23,355 nt of DNA from Haplosporangium gracile (lineage: Eukaryota; Mortierellomycota; Mortierellomycetes; Mortierellales; Mortierellaceae): the NCBI GenBank assembly GCA_015499985.1, contig JAAAUF010000033.1:1-23355 (forward strand). The letters are read 5' to 3'. Shown here in pieces: positions 9,962 through 18,730 of this stretch. The notes below the pieces were generated by a model that was not told where the DNA came from, ran no database searches, and worked only from the letters and a program-made list of their open reading frames with translations. A program made the position numbers and the translations under genes. Each line of letters opens with the position of its first letter. The stretch's first letter is position 1.

Positions 9962-11049
9962 TGGTGTCGTGTTACCTGCTTCCAGCAGCAGCCTCAATGT
10001 CGCCTTCGGCATCTAATCTCTTGAAAAAATGTGGTCTGAGAGAACTCGCCGCCTCGCAACCATCAATAACACCTCGTTTGACATTAACCCTTCAACTGCG
10101 CAGACCTCAAAATACGACTCGTCCCCTTCACTTAAATCTATCCAACTCCTTCCGCGTATCCTTCCCACTCACTCAGTCACCGATGGAAAGATATATTGGG
10201 GCATGGTAATAATGAAGTGAGGGAGACGAGATAAACAAAGTAAAGAAAAGGGATGAGGTAATGAGAGTGAATTGGTGGGACGAGGGAAAGTGGAGGTGGA
10301 GAAAAAGGATGAAAAAAATATATATGAGGCCCAACCGTCTCAGCTGCCGTATGTACGTAAAAAATTACAGGATGCGTCTTTCTGTTGGCGTATTGCAAAA
10401 TGCAATCGATCCTCCTTTCGTGCCATCCGACAGAGGTTCGAAGGGTACTAATCTCTTTTCTGCTTCCTCCTTTTGAGCGACAAATAAACAGGCCTTATTC
10501 GTTTTTTTTCCTTCGCCGTCGTCGCTCCTTTCCCTCTCTTTTTCAAACAGCCCAGGATGGCACGCACTGTCGAAGCAATGCAAACAAAGTCATTGCCTTT
10601 CCTTTTTCCTATTTCGAGGGAGATCAGCAAATGTCTGCTTCGCTCGAACAGTTGTGTCTGTCGCTGTCCTCAAACTTTTTGTCGCGAGTCGAACGCGTTC
10701 CATTGTGCCCAACACTCACAGTAGAGCTTGGAGCTCTCGTCCACTCAAAAAGCTTGATCCCCCCCGAGTAATCGGATCTGGAAAGCAATGTTTTCTTCCT
10801 ATAAGTCAGATCTCTACAATTCCCAACGCCGTCTTCTGAAGACTTGACAGCCCCAGCTACCTTCTATATAAATCCGTACCATTTTTTAGTTTCATATCCT
10901 CCTTTCTCCATCGCCGGGCTCTACACTCACTTCGCTACCTTTCTCACAAAGAACAATATTTTAACACAGTTTGCCTTCCACGCATACCCTTCTGACAACA
11001 AGAACCACAACAAGATCTAACACATCCAACTCGTCCAAAAACAAAAACA
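9962..11049. other. Intergenic region between copy 3 and the copy-4 relic
   Basis: A purine-rich stretch (about 10216-10325, a polypyrimidine tract on the minus strand) is followed by an ordinary A/T-rich region with short T-runs. One copy of the shared CATTGCC element lies at 10588-10602 and a TATA-like box at 10865. Short frames on both strands have no recognisable content. Confidence 0.5.
10865..10872 (+). promoter_or_regulatory. TATA-like box of the copy-4 relic
   Basis: TATATAAA lies 178-185 bases before the ATG at 11050. It is the closest match to a canonical TATA box in the array, although the gene it serves is decayed. Confidence 0.4.
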
Positions 11050-11392
11050 ATGCCCTGGAACAGCACAAAAACCAGAACAGCCATCATCGTCAGCGCCGTC
11101 GTCACCGCCCCACTAATGTACGCCACTTTTGGGATTCATCCAGCTAAACTCCTTGTCCAAATCTCGCTTGATTTGATCCGCTACTCTTACAGACAGACGG
11201 ATATCTGAGCGACTGGTCTGTCGGTTGCCGAAACTGCGCTTACCAGTGTCCAAGAGGGAAGAGGAAAAGGATCAACTATAGGATTGCTCACCAAGATCGC
11301 AGGTGCAGGTGGCGAAGAACAGACTTTCGTTCTCATTCTTAAAAATCAAAGATTTCATCAACAAAAACAATACCTCATTTTGCTTTGAACGG
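11050..11392 (+). pseudogene. ISG12/IFI6-like array copy 4, decayed relic
   Basis: The start MPWNSTKTRTAIIVSAVVTA resembles the copies at 14228 and 9404 (MPWNPLTTGAAVIVGVV). The frame ends at a TGA (11206-11208) after 52 residues. In the same frame beyond the TGA, ATGLSVAETALTSVQEG aligns with the VSLSAAQTAIASVVGG segment of the 14228 copy. The hydrophobic core between them is eroded. The frame then runs into unrelated sequence, ending at a TGA near 11390. An A/C-rich leader and TATA-like box are kept. Confidence 0.55.
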
Positions 11393-11515
11393 CTTTTTTC
11401 AGGCAAGCAGCGCTTTGCATACAGAATAGAATATCCATCACCATCCCAAAATAAAAGGACTGCAACTCTCATTCTCAGACACCAAAGCACGCCTTATTGT
11501 TCTCCATCGGTTGTC

Positions 11516-11522
11516 TATAAAT
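11516..11522 (+). promoter_or_regulatory. TATA-like box of array copy 5
   Basis: TATAAAT lies 162-168 bases before the ATG at 11684, followed by a C/T-rich and then A/C-rich leader. Confidence 0.4.
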
Positions 11523-11683
11523 TCACAAGGGACTTAATTTTCACCTTCTTCTTTCCCCACTCACTTGTTTACTCTATCACTCTAATTTCACTTATTGCAC
11601 AAACAACGCCGCTGTCTGGCTCAACACACCAACCCGTCGCAAAAACAACAAAAACCTACCACTCTAACACAATCAAACAAAAC

Positions 11684-12097
11684 ATGCCCTTGAATCCCAT
11701 TGTAGCAGGAGCAGTCGTCACTGCCGGAACCATGGCTTTACCATTTGCCGTGTCCTCAGTTGCCGTTGGATTTGGGTTCAGTCCCGCCACTGTTCTCGCA
11801 AGCACTGTGGCCACCAGGGTTATGATAGCTTGTGGAGGGGTCGTTGCCAAAGGATCTGCCTGCGTGGTTGTCAAGGCCATCGGTGGGGTTGGGCTTGCTA
11901 AAAAAGCGCTTGTCGCTACCGTGGTAGGCGTAGCGAGTGTAGTGGTGATTGCTCAGATCGCCAGTAAAGATAATGATGGTGATTGGCCATTGGCAGTGTA
12001 TGTCCCGGTACAGACTTTTGGCAACGATGGAGGAAACGACGGCGAAGATGTCGATGAGACCGATACCAAGGAGATCTCTGTTCTTCACCAGCAGTAG
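11684..12097 (+). CDS. ISG12/IFI6-like protein with acidic tail, array copy 5
   Basis: 137 aa. I chose the ATG at 11684 rather than in-frame codons upstream because the leader before it (AACAAAACATG, with CAAAAACCTACCA) is shared with other copies and the protein then begins MPLNPIVAGA like its paralogues. A hydrophobic segment (about 6-32) is followed by a diverged core, CGGVVAKGSACVVVKAIGGV (50-69), and a second hydrophobic segment (75-93). From about 95 a polar tail follows, with GNDGGNDGEDVDETDTKEIS (113-132) and the end VLHQQ. The tail motif D-x-KE-I resembles copy 7 (DAKEVIAFYRQQ) and copy 3. The LQS of the family core is replaced by VKA here. A shared 3'-UTR element follows at 12190. 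Confidence 0.72.
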   Translation: MPLNPIVAGAVVTAGTMALPFAVSSVAVGFGFSPATVLASTVATRVMIACGGVVAKGSACVVVKAIGGVGLAKKALVATVVGVASVVVIAQIASKDNDGDWPLAVYVPVQTFGNDGGNDGEDVDETDTKEISVLHQQ

Positions 12098-12574
12098 CAT
12101 CTAAAGTGGCACGGCTGAGTTTTGCTGCCTTGAATATCAGGAAGTTGGTTAGAGTGTTTCGCTGATTTTTTTTTGTTTAAATAGGCGACATCGCCAGCAA
12201 CAAAAGTCTTTGAAATAAAATAGGCCATATCCACTCAAATCCAAGCGCACCTTTTCTAAGCAAAATTGTGAAGATTTTTTTTTAGCACTATCATACAAAA
12301 TCACGCTTCTTGAAAACAACCATCTAGACCATTGTTTTTGAATGATTATGTGGACAAGGCCTTTGGATAGTTATCACCAGCAAGTGCAAGTCACTATCAG
12401 CTCACTGAATACTGATTCCCATATCATTCTATTTACCGCTCACTAATCCACTGCACCACACTACCACCCTCTCGCCACAAAAAAAAACTCCTCGGCACAA
12501 CTCACCAAACACTTTTGTGAAAAATAACATCCTTAACTAAAAAACCTAGCACACCTTACTGCTCTCCCATCCGT
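12098..12574. other. Intergenic region between copies 5 and 6
   Basis: It contains the shared 3'-UTR element with AATAAA (12190-12221), T-runs at about 12167 and 12274, and an A/C-rich leader. No gene is visible. Confidence 0.5.
12190..12221 (+). promoter_or_regulatory. Shared 3'-UTR element with poly(A) signal, copy 5
   Basis: ATCGCCAGCAACAAAAGTCT runs on into TTGAAATAAAA, containing AATAAA at 12214-12219. It matches the element after copy 2 in order and spacing. Confidence 0.5.
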
Positions 12575-12582
12575 TCAAGGCC

Positions 12583-13138
12583 TAGTCATTACCACCTTGT
12601 CCAACGCTGTACTCATGATCATTCCTTGGCGGTCTGGGGGCTCGGGCTCGGTTCCACTGGCATTGTCGCGGGTTCTATGGCCGCCAAAAATGCTGTAGTT
12701 CCTATAGTGACAGTTGCCAAAGGATTCACTAGCGCATTTCTCCATTCCATCGGAGTTGGCGGCCTTGGGACAAACGGACCAGCGCTCGCCTTTTCCGCAA
12801 GCATGACGGCTCCGAGAGTGGTTAACATTTTTGCAAATGCGGATGAATGGCGACCGCCCAGAGCAGACGGAAACGGATGGCGCACAACAGATGACGGTAA
12901 ACCACGCGTAGCAGATGGCGGTCAACCGTCCACAGAGAGAGCGGCAACGAATGAACCGCCTGATGAAGTCCAAGGAGGAGGCGACGGTAGAAACGATGGT
13001 GGAGATGATAAAGCAGCAAAAATAACCGACGGCAAAGTCACCGAAGAAAGCCGAAACGAGATGAATGACATCCTTGCTGCTGAAGAAGGAGTGACTACAG
13101 AGGATTATTCCGTGCTCGTGTCTGAAGAAAAAATTTAA
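12583..13138 (+). pseudogene. ISG12/IFI6-like array copy 6, broken N-terminus with long polar tail
   Basis: From 12626 an open frame of 170 codons begins at a TTG with no in-frame ATG nearby. It reads LAVWGLGLGSTGIVAGSMAA, matching the GFGAGGVVAGSWAA segment of the family, then SAFLHSIGVGGLGTNGP in place of ATLQSIGAAGLGAAG. The expected N-terminal hydrophobic part is found just upstream in a different frame (VITTLSNAVLMIIP, about 12586-12627), so a frameshift separates the two. The tail (about residues 75-170) is long and polar, rich in Gly, Asp, Arg and Glu. A separate 36-residue acidic frame, starting at 13152 (MEPMEMTVGRDSDDEGYYSD), follows in another phase. The open tail could still be translated if an unseen upstream exon supplies the start. 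Confidence 0.5.
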
Positions 13139-14227
13139 ATGGTCCGCTGTCATGGAACCTATGGAGATGACTGTCGGACGCGATAGTGACGATGAAGGGT
13201 ACTACAGCGATGGCAGTGAAGACGGCAGTACCAGTAAGGGCTTTCTTGTCTTCTGGTCATAGGCACATGGAAGAGAGTCGCGGTAGACGTCTCGCCAATA
13301 AAAATCTTTGGAACTAGCCGACTCATTGTGCAACAACGCTAACACCCCTTGAAGGCGCAAAATATCAAACCATCAACCCTCAAATAAAAAAAAATGCGAC
13401 CTATTGTTTGTTCCCTTTTTTTTTTGCTATAGCTAACTCCTCTTCCCTCCTCAAAAAGAATAAACTGGGATGGCACAGTCATAAACACTCATTTATTCTC
13501 GTTTTTTATTTCTCCATCGCTCTTTCCACCTCGCTTGAGCACGTACAGTTTCGGTCAACTATTCACCTTCCTAAAATCAAGGTTAACAAAGATTCACTTC
13601 TGCATGTACTCGGCCATTGGCGATTCATTTCTTTTTTCATCCATCAATTACTGAGAAGGGTGCACGAACAGGAAAACAGATATCGCAACTGCACTGCCCT
13701 CGATCACTTTTTCGCGCAAGATAAGCCTTCGCCCAAAATCAACCAAAGAGACAAAGAAACTTCTCTCGCATGGCGAAGCGGCCTGTCCAGCTGCGCCCTA
13801 GATCTGAACAATGCGACCCAATCAACAGTCCTACTACCCAAAAGTGACCTTAATTGGCAAACAATGGCCGCTGCTACTCGAATTATCCACCAATAAAAAA
13901 GGCGTGACTTTCATGTTCCGCAGCAAAGCGCGTCTTTCTACAATTTTTTTTTGAGGACGTTCGTAAGAAAAAAAGGCTTCTTGCCAAACAAAAGGCAACA
14001 TCGGTAGAAACAAGTTCTATCCCTTTTCCCTTATCTGTCCACAATAAAACCTACCATCGACCTACATCGTACGCTTTCTTCCTTCCTCGCTCACTCTTCT
14101 CCCTATCAAACCTCCCCCTTTCAGACAACCAAATCAAAAAACCTCTTCTTCACTTTTTTCCGCGTTCTCAATAAACAACAGCACTCAACAAAAACCTACC
14201 ACCCACATCTCGGTCGAGAAAAAACAA
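13139..14227. other. Intergenic region between copies 6 and 7
   Basis: It holds the shared 3'-UTR element at 13291-13315 (CTCGCCAATAAAAATCTTTG), T-runs at about 13417 and 13944, and the A/C-rich leader of copy 7. A 162-codon frame at 13408-13896 has no family resemblance or coding-like codon pattern, and I do not call it a gene. Confidence 0.5.
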
Positions 14228-14614
14228 ATGCCCTGGAATCCTTTGACAACGGGAGCTGCCGTCATCGTGGGAGTCGTCACTGTCCCTTTGATGGTCACCG
14301 GCATTTCCGGAGCCCTCGTCGCCGGAAGTACCGTCACATTTGTCGTGACTTCCATTGCAGGACCGACCGCCGGAGTCGTTAGTTTGTCGGCTGCTCAGAC
14401 CGCAATTGCCAGTGTCGTCGGCGGAGTGGCTGCAGCAATCTTTTCCGTGATCACGCATGGAGATGAAGACAGACGTCGGTCTCATGCGAATACTACCGAA
14501 GCGATCGAGGAAGACGAAGGTTTCGATGCAGGAAACGACGGCAATATCATCCATGACACTGATGCCAAGGAAGTCATAGCTTTCTACCGTCAGCAGGCGG
14601 GTGCAGCAAAGTAG
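14228..14614 (+). CDS. Diverged ISG12/IFI6-like protein with acidic tail, array copy 7
   Basis: 128 aa, starting MPWNPLTTGAAVIVGVVTVP after the shared leader (CCTACCACC, CTCGGTC, AAAACA). Two hydrophobic segments (about 10-32 and 36-75) contain many Gly, Ala and Val, but the ASGS-ATLQS core is absent; AGPTAGVVSLSAAQTAIASV (44-63) stands in its place. The tail from about 78 is charged, with EAIEEDEGFDAGNDGN and the end DTDAKEVIAFYRQQAGAAK. This member therefore keeps both termini of the family while the core has diverged. With the relics at 11050 and 16842 it forms a subgroup sharing the MxWN start. Confidence 0.65.
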   Translation: MPWNPLTTGAAVIVGVVTVPLMVTGISGALVAGSTVTFVVTSIAGPTAGVVSLSAAQTAIASVVGGVAAAIFSVITHGDEDRRRSHANTTEAIEEDEGFDAGNDGNIIHDTDAKEVIAFYRQQAGAAK

Positions 14615-15574
14615 GGATAGAGGAGTGTCGCCTTTTGACCTTTTGATCAAGCAGCGTCCTCGTGAAAAAGCCTTAAAAAAATACAGTAGACAGTCCCACT
14701 CAACTATCTTTCGCGTCCCTCAGTCCTTGAAAAATCAAGCAATCGAAAGATTGTAAACAACTTAAAAACTCTGCTCATCTTTTTCTATATTACAGCTGCT
14801 TTATTCTCCGTTTGCTTCGACATGACTATTTCTTTTCAGGTCAAAGATGGCATGCTCAGACATCGTCATACAAAACCCAATTACTCCCCCTCCCTCGTTT
14901 TGGTATTAGACATCTCCTCTGCAAAGGCTCTCACAAAAAAAAAGGTGGTAAAGGTTTACTTCTGTGTTATGACTGGTTATTGATTTCCTATTTTTATCTT
15001 TCGACTGCTTATCGTCAAAAGGGATTAAAAACGACTATTCATCTTAACATCAGAACCTTCCTCATTATCAAGCCTTTGTCCAAACAGCAACTGGAAATAT
15101 GAAGGACCAATCTTGCAATGCAAAATCGTCGTTCCTTTGCGTTCCGTACTAGAAGTAAAGTTGATCAAAGAAGACCCTCCAAAACCACAATCCAAACGCC
15201 GCGATCTGATTCTATTTGGCGAGCAATGCTTGCAGCTTTGTTGAAAGAAAAATTATTTACCATGCAACAAAAGGCACGCTTTTCTTTACAATCAGCAAAA
15301 CACGCTTTCATTAAGATCAATATGCGCTGTCAATACCGTCTATCAGCAAAGCCTATCTTTTTTCCAGCAAAATAACCTGGTCTCTTGGACTGATAAATAA
15401 ATTAACTTCCTCGGCAGTCTTTTTCATCCTCTCCCCTCGCGCATTTCTCTCAACACACACCACACCACCGTCCCCTACCACAAACCAACACACCAGCGCA
15501 ACTTACTACTCCCTCGTCAACGAACAACTCAGCAACACCTACCACCACACCCCAACTCGGTCAAACAGAACAAC
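14615..15574. other. Intergenic region between copies 7 and 8
   Basis: The shared intergenic element occurs at 14947-14988. Further on are GCGC/ACGC-TTTTC strings (about 15270-15315) that recur in other spacers. The leader of copy 8 (CAACACCTACCACC, then CTCGGTC) matches that of copy 7. No further gene is seen. Confidence 0.5.
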
Positions 15575-15946
15575 ATGCCCTTTAACTTTTTCGAAAAAGC
15601 ATTGATCATCACCGCTGGGGCCATCGTGTTGCCCATCGCCATTCCCGCCGCAGTTGCAGGACTTGGATTCAGCGCCGCAGGAGTTGGAGCTGGGACTATT
15701 GCTTCCGCGATTATGGCGTCTTATGAAGGGGAGGTTGCCAAAGGATCTGCCTGCGCGATTCTTCAATCCATTGGAGCAGCCGGCAGTCTTTCTGCTGGCG
15801 CAACTACAGTTGTCGCTGTCGTAGGAGGAGTGGCTACGAAGGAAATCATCAACTCTCTGGAAGTACTGCCTCCTAGGCGCTCGTCTCCTCCTCTTGGGAG
15901 CCCACCACCTACTCCCGGAGGCTTACCCATGGATGGCATGAACTGA
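15575..15946 (+). CDS. ISG12/IFI6-like protein, array copy 8, interrupted by TGA before its tail
   Basis: 123 aa up to the TGA at 15944-15946. It starts MPFNFFEKALIITAGAIVLP, has a hydrophobic segment, GFSAAGVGAGTIASAIMASY, and a core of EGEVAKGSACAILQSIGAAG (51-70), then a Pro/Ser-rich stretch (97-117). Directly after the TGA the same frame continues for 55 codons with Gly/Asp/Glu repeats (YGDGGDYGYDGDDGEDGDNG) and ends TGDAHVRGISEFYMQ at a TAA (16112-16114). That is the same kind of acidic tail and end motif as copies 5 and 7. So either the TGA is a recent nonsense mutation, or it is read through, or it is spliced out. The region before the TGA remains a full family domain, so I call it a gene rather than a pseudogene. 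Confidence 0.7.
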   Translation: MPFNFFEKALIITAGAIVLPIAIPAAVAGLGFSAAGVGAGTIASAIMASYEGEVAKGSACAILQSIGAAGSLSAGATTVVAVVGGVATKEIINSLEVLPPRRSSPPLGSPPPTPGGLPMDGMN

Positions 15947-16114
15947 AAATATGGAGATGGTGGAGACTATGGATATGACGGAGACGATGGAGAGGATGGA
16001 GATAATGGAGAGGATGAACACGACGGAGGAAACGGTAGCAACGTCACTGAAAGACCTCGAACCGCGACGGGCGATGCGCATGTCAGGGGAATCTCCGAAT
16101 TTTACATGCAGTAA

Positions 16115-16841
16115 GACGAACGGCGCGTCAAGGAAATGGCCGAGTTCTTTTGCCACTTTTTTGTTTCAATGAGTAACCTCTCCAACAACATAAATTTTTG
16201 GAGACATCGCGGGTAGTCGATAAACACCTTGCCCCGATCAATGGCGAATGTCAACTGACTCTTTTTTTTTGTACAAAGTTCTTCACCTTTCTTTGAAAAA
16301 TCAAAAGATTGTACCATAAATAAAAATGATCTTCAATCAAGTCCTGAGGTTCGCCTCCATTCTTTGATTCTTTCTTCTCCTCCGCTTCATATTCATTCCT
16401 CCTTCGTTTGCAAAAAGAAAACCGTGATAGAACGCAGACAAAAATCACGCAAACTCAATTGCTCTTTCCCTCTCTGCTTTGAGTTTGAATATTGTCTTCA
16501 ATCATTCCAGGCAAAGATTCAACAAAAAGCAGGCTTTCATATACAACCTGCCATGAGTGCTCTTGAATCGTCAAAAAAAAACTTGTTGTCTAGTCGCTAT
16601 TTGTAGCAAAAGTTATATTTTTTTTCTCGATCACTTCACAATAGCATCCACCTTTGACCAGTATTGACGTTTTCTCTTTTCCCCACTCACTTGTCCACTC
16701 TACCAAACCATCATCTCCTTGGCGCAGAAACAATCGCCCTAGAAATGTGTTTTCTTAAATCCACACGTTGCCACAAAAAGAACAACCTCTAACCGACATC
16801 CACGACACTTACCTTCTCGCCACTCGTTCAAATCAGAAGCC
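16115..16841. other. Intergenic region between copies 8 and 9
   Basis: A version of the shared 3'-UTR element (CTCCAACAACATAAATTTTT) lies at about 16179-16204. T-runs occur at about 16260 and 16616, and the leader of the copy-9 relic follows. Nothing else is recognisable. Confidence 0.45.
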
Positions 16842-17140
16842 ATGTCCTGGAATCCTTTCGCAACCGGAACACCGTCATTGTTAGAATCGTTATCGCCCCC
16901 TGGCAGTCACTGGAGTTGACGGAGCACTAGGATTAGGCCTAGCTGGGATTGCCGCCGTAAAAAGGAGGGACAGGAGTCATCGCGGCTTCTCAAGTTGTAG
17001 GAACAACCGCTCAGTCAGTTACCGGAACTGCGATCGCCAGTGCCACTGGAGGAGCAACTGTAGGGGCGTTTGCTATCGTCGCGACTAGTGAAGATAGCGA
17101 TGTAAATCGTAACAGGCCTTCGCGAATCCTATCAGTGTGA
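16842..17140 (+). pseudogene. ISG12/IFI6-like array copy 9, multiply frameshifted relic
   Basis: The start MSWNPFATGT matches the MPWNPLTTGA start of copy 7. Single-base losses then break the frame after 16871 and near 16900, and another shift lies near 16965. Reading across the frames gives AVIVRIVIAP, VTGVDGALGLGLAGIAAV and GTGVIAASQVVGTTAQSVTG, then TAIASATGGATVGAFAIVAT, each aligned with copy 7. The last frame ends at the TGA at 17138-17140, without a full acidic tail. The spacer after it holds the shared 3' element (CTTTCGCCAACAAAGAG, about 17235-17251). Confidence 0.6.
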
Positions 17141-17751
17141 CTGGAGAAGGCGATCTCTTCTATTAGCCGTAGGGGAGTGGTGGTATAAGGCGCGGTAGAG
17201 GTTTCATTCATTTTTGACTCCAGAAGTGTCTTTGCTTTCGCCAACAAAGAGGCGCAAATCACCCCCTTTTGCTCTGAAAACGACGACTGTGAAAACTGAT
17301 TCTTTTTTTTCGGTCACTCGTTTGTTACATACCGCTCTTCAATTCTTACTTTTTCATCGCTCTCATCACTTTTGCTCCTCTTCAAAAGATTACAAGGATT
17401 GTGTAACAAATATACAGCCCTTGCAATCGGAACCATATTCCGTCCTTATTGTAGCAATTAAGTTCACTTTGTGTCGACTTCTTCGCCATGGTCATTCCTC
17501 TCTCTCTGCTATCTTTTCTCGAGCCATCCATAACTCGCACACTCCCCTTCCTTTTCCCTTATCATTCTAATCAAAGGACATCCTAAAATAAGCTTATGGC
17601 AAAGGTCTACCTCTTCGTGATTGGTCATTGCCTTCCTTTTCCTAGACATTACTACGTTACTGCATGTTCTTGATGCCACATACGTAGCTCAGATCAACTG
17701 CAATGAAATGACGGCTGAGGGAGGATATGAATATAGAAGACACGGTCCAAC
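17141..17751. other. Intergenic region after copy 9
   Basis: It contains the 3' element of copy 9, a T-run at about 17301 followed by CGGTCACTC, and the clearest copy of the shared intergenic element at 17598-17640. No gene is visible. Confidence 0.45.
17598..17640 (+). repeat. Shared intergenic element (GATTGGTCATTGCC type)
   Basis: GGCAAAGGTCTACCTCTTCG is followed by TGATTGGTCATTGCCTTCC and T-rich sequence. Related copies lie at 14947-14988, 19621-19665 and, in part, 10588-10612. The ATTGG core is an inverted CCAAT box, so a regulatory role is possible. Confidence 0.45.
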
Positions 17752-18093
17752 CTATTCCAGTTCTGGATCGACTGGATAAGCCGACTTGTAGAAGCATAGC
17801 CTGAACGGGTGCACGCCCTCGACAAAGTTTTGCAGCCAGCATCATGGACGGAATCATAGATTTTGTTAACGAGGGATCTGGGCGAGATTTGCAGTGAACT
17901 CTTGCCTGGACGGCAGGGACATGAACACTTCCAGATGGAGTCGACTCAGATGGCAAAGACATGCTTGTTGAAGGCCTCAATGTAGGCGATAGTGAACTCT
18001 GGCTTGGAGAGAGAAGACAGGGATGATGAGTTGTCGACGCGGCAGATCTTGGTGTCCTCCAAGTGTTGCTCATTAAGAAGTGCAGCGGGATAT
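17752..18093 (-). pseudogene. Decayed fragment of an unidentified gene
   Basis: Read on the minus strand, bases 18093-17946 encode PAALLNEQHLEDTKICRV and then SKPEFTIAYIEAFNKHVFAI, ending at a TGA. Third codon positions are mostly C or G, as in real coding DNA. The frame continues past the TGA to about 17835. A different frame then gives NFVEGVHPFRLCFYKSAYPV and DPELE before a TAG at 17752-17754, again with coding-like codons. A nonsense codon and at least one frameshift therefore break a former gene. I do not recognise the family. It is unrelated to the array and lies on the opposite strand. Confidence 0.4.
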
Positions 18094-18730
18094 TAGCTAC
18101 GATCATATTCACACTAACAGGCTTACTGCGGCACAGTCTTCAAAGTCATATCTTGGCCCATTGATCAATTGAGACAAGATGGGCCATAACCTCACAAGGG
18201 CAAAGCTGCCGCTGCTCTCTTGTGCTCCTCGTAGTCGAAAAAGCACTAAGTCTTCAACGTGACCCTCTTACCTACGCCAAATCCACAATCTTATTACCCC
18301 GAGGAATGCTTTATATGGATAAGCTATTCTTGCTTTTGCTAAACCACATTTTCCATAGTCACTCCCTCAAATAGCGTGCTTTTCATATGCCACTCCTAGG
18401 CGCGTCTCTTTTCATCATCAAAAAGTTGTGGTTTTGACATGCTGTTCTACCAAAAAAAAAAAAAAAAGAATGATTTATCGAAGGGACAAACAACTCAGCC
18501 AAGTGATGCATGTTTGTTGATACCATCAACAAAAAACCCAGTGTTTCATTACCACCTGCAAAAGCTATAGCTTATTTTTTTTTCTTTTTCTGGCTTTAGT
18601 TTAGCTCCACTATTTCCTCTCCCTCCATTCGCACCGCTCCGCTCATCTTTTTCACAACAAACAAGCCCACAACACAACCAACGTACCACACACACACACT
18701 CACACACACAAGGATACCAACAATCGAAAC
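18094..18730. other. Intergenic region before copy 10
   Basis: It holds A- and T-runs (about 18451-18466 and 18574), strings of the GCGTG/GCGCG-TTTTC type seen in other spacers, and a leader with an AC dinucleotide repeat (about 18686-18711). No gene is visible. Confidence 0.45.

Noticed and set aside
13408..13896. A 162-codon plus-strand frame between copies 6 and 7
   Set aside because: It begins next to a T-run, has no domain, no family resemblance and no coding-like codon use; chance is the simplest reading.
15944..15946. Selenocysteine as an explanation for the TGA in copy 8
   Set aside because: The position is in a variable linker, not an active site, and no SECIS-like hairpin could be seen by eye.
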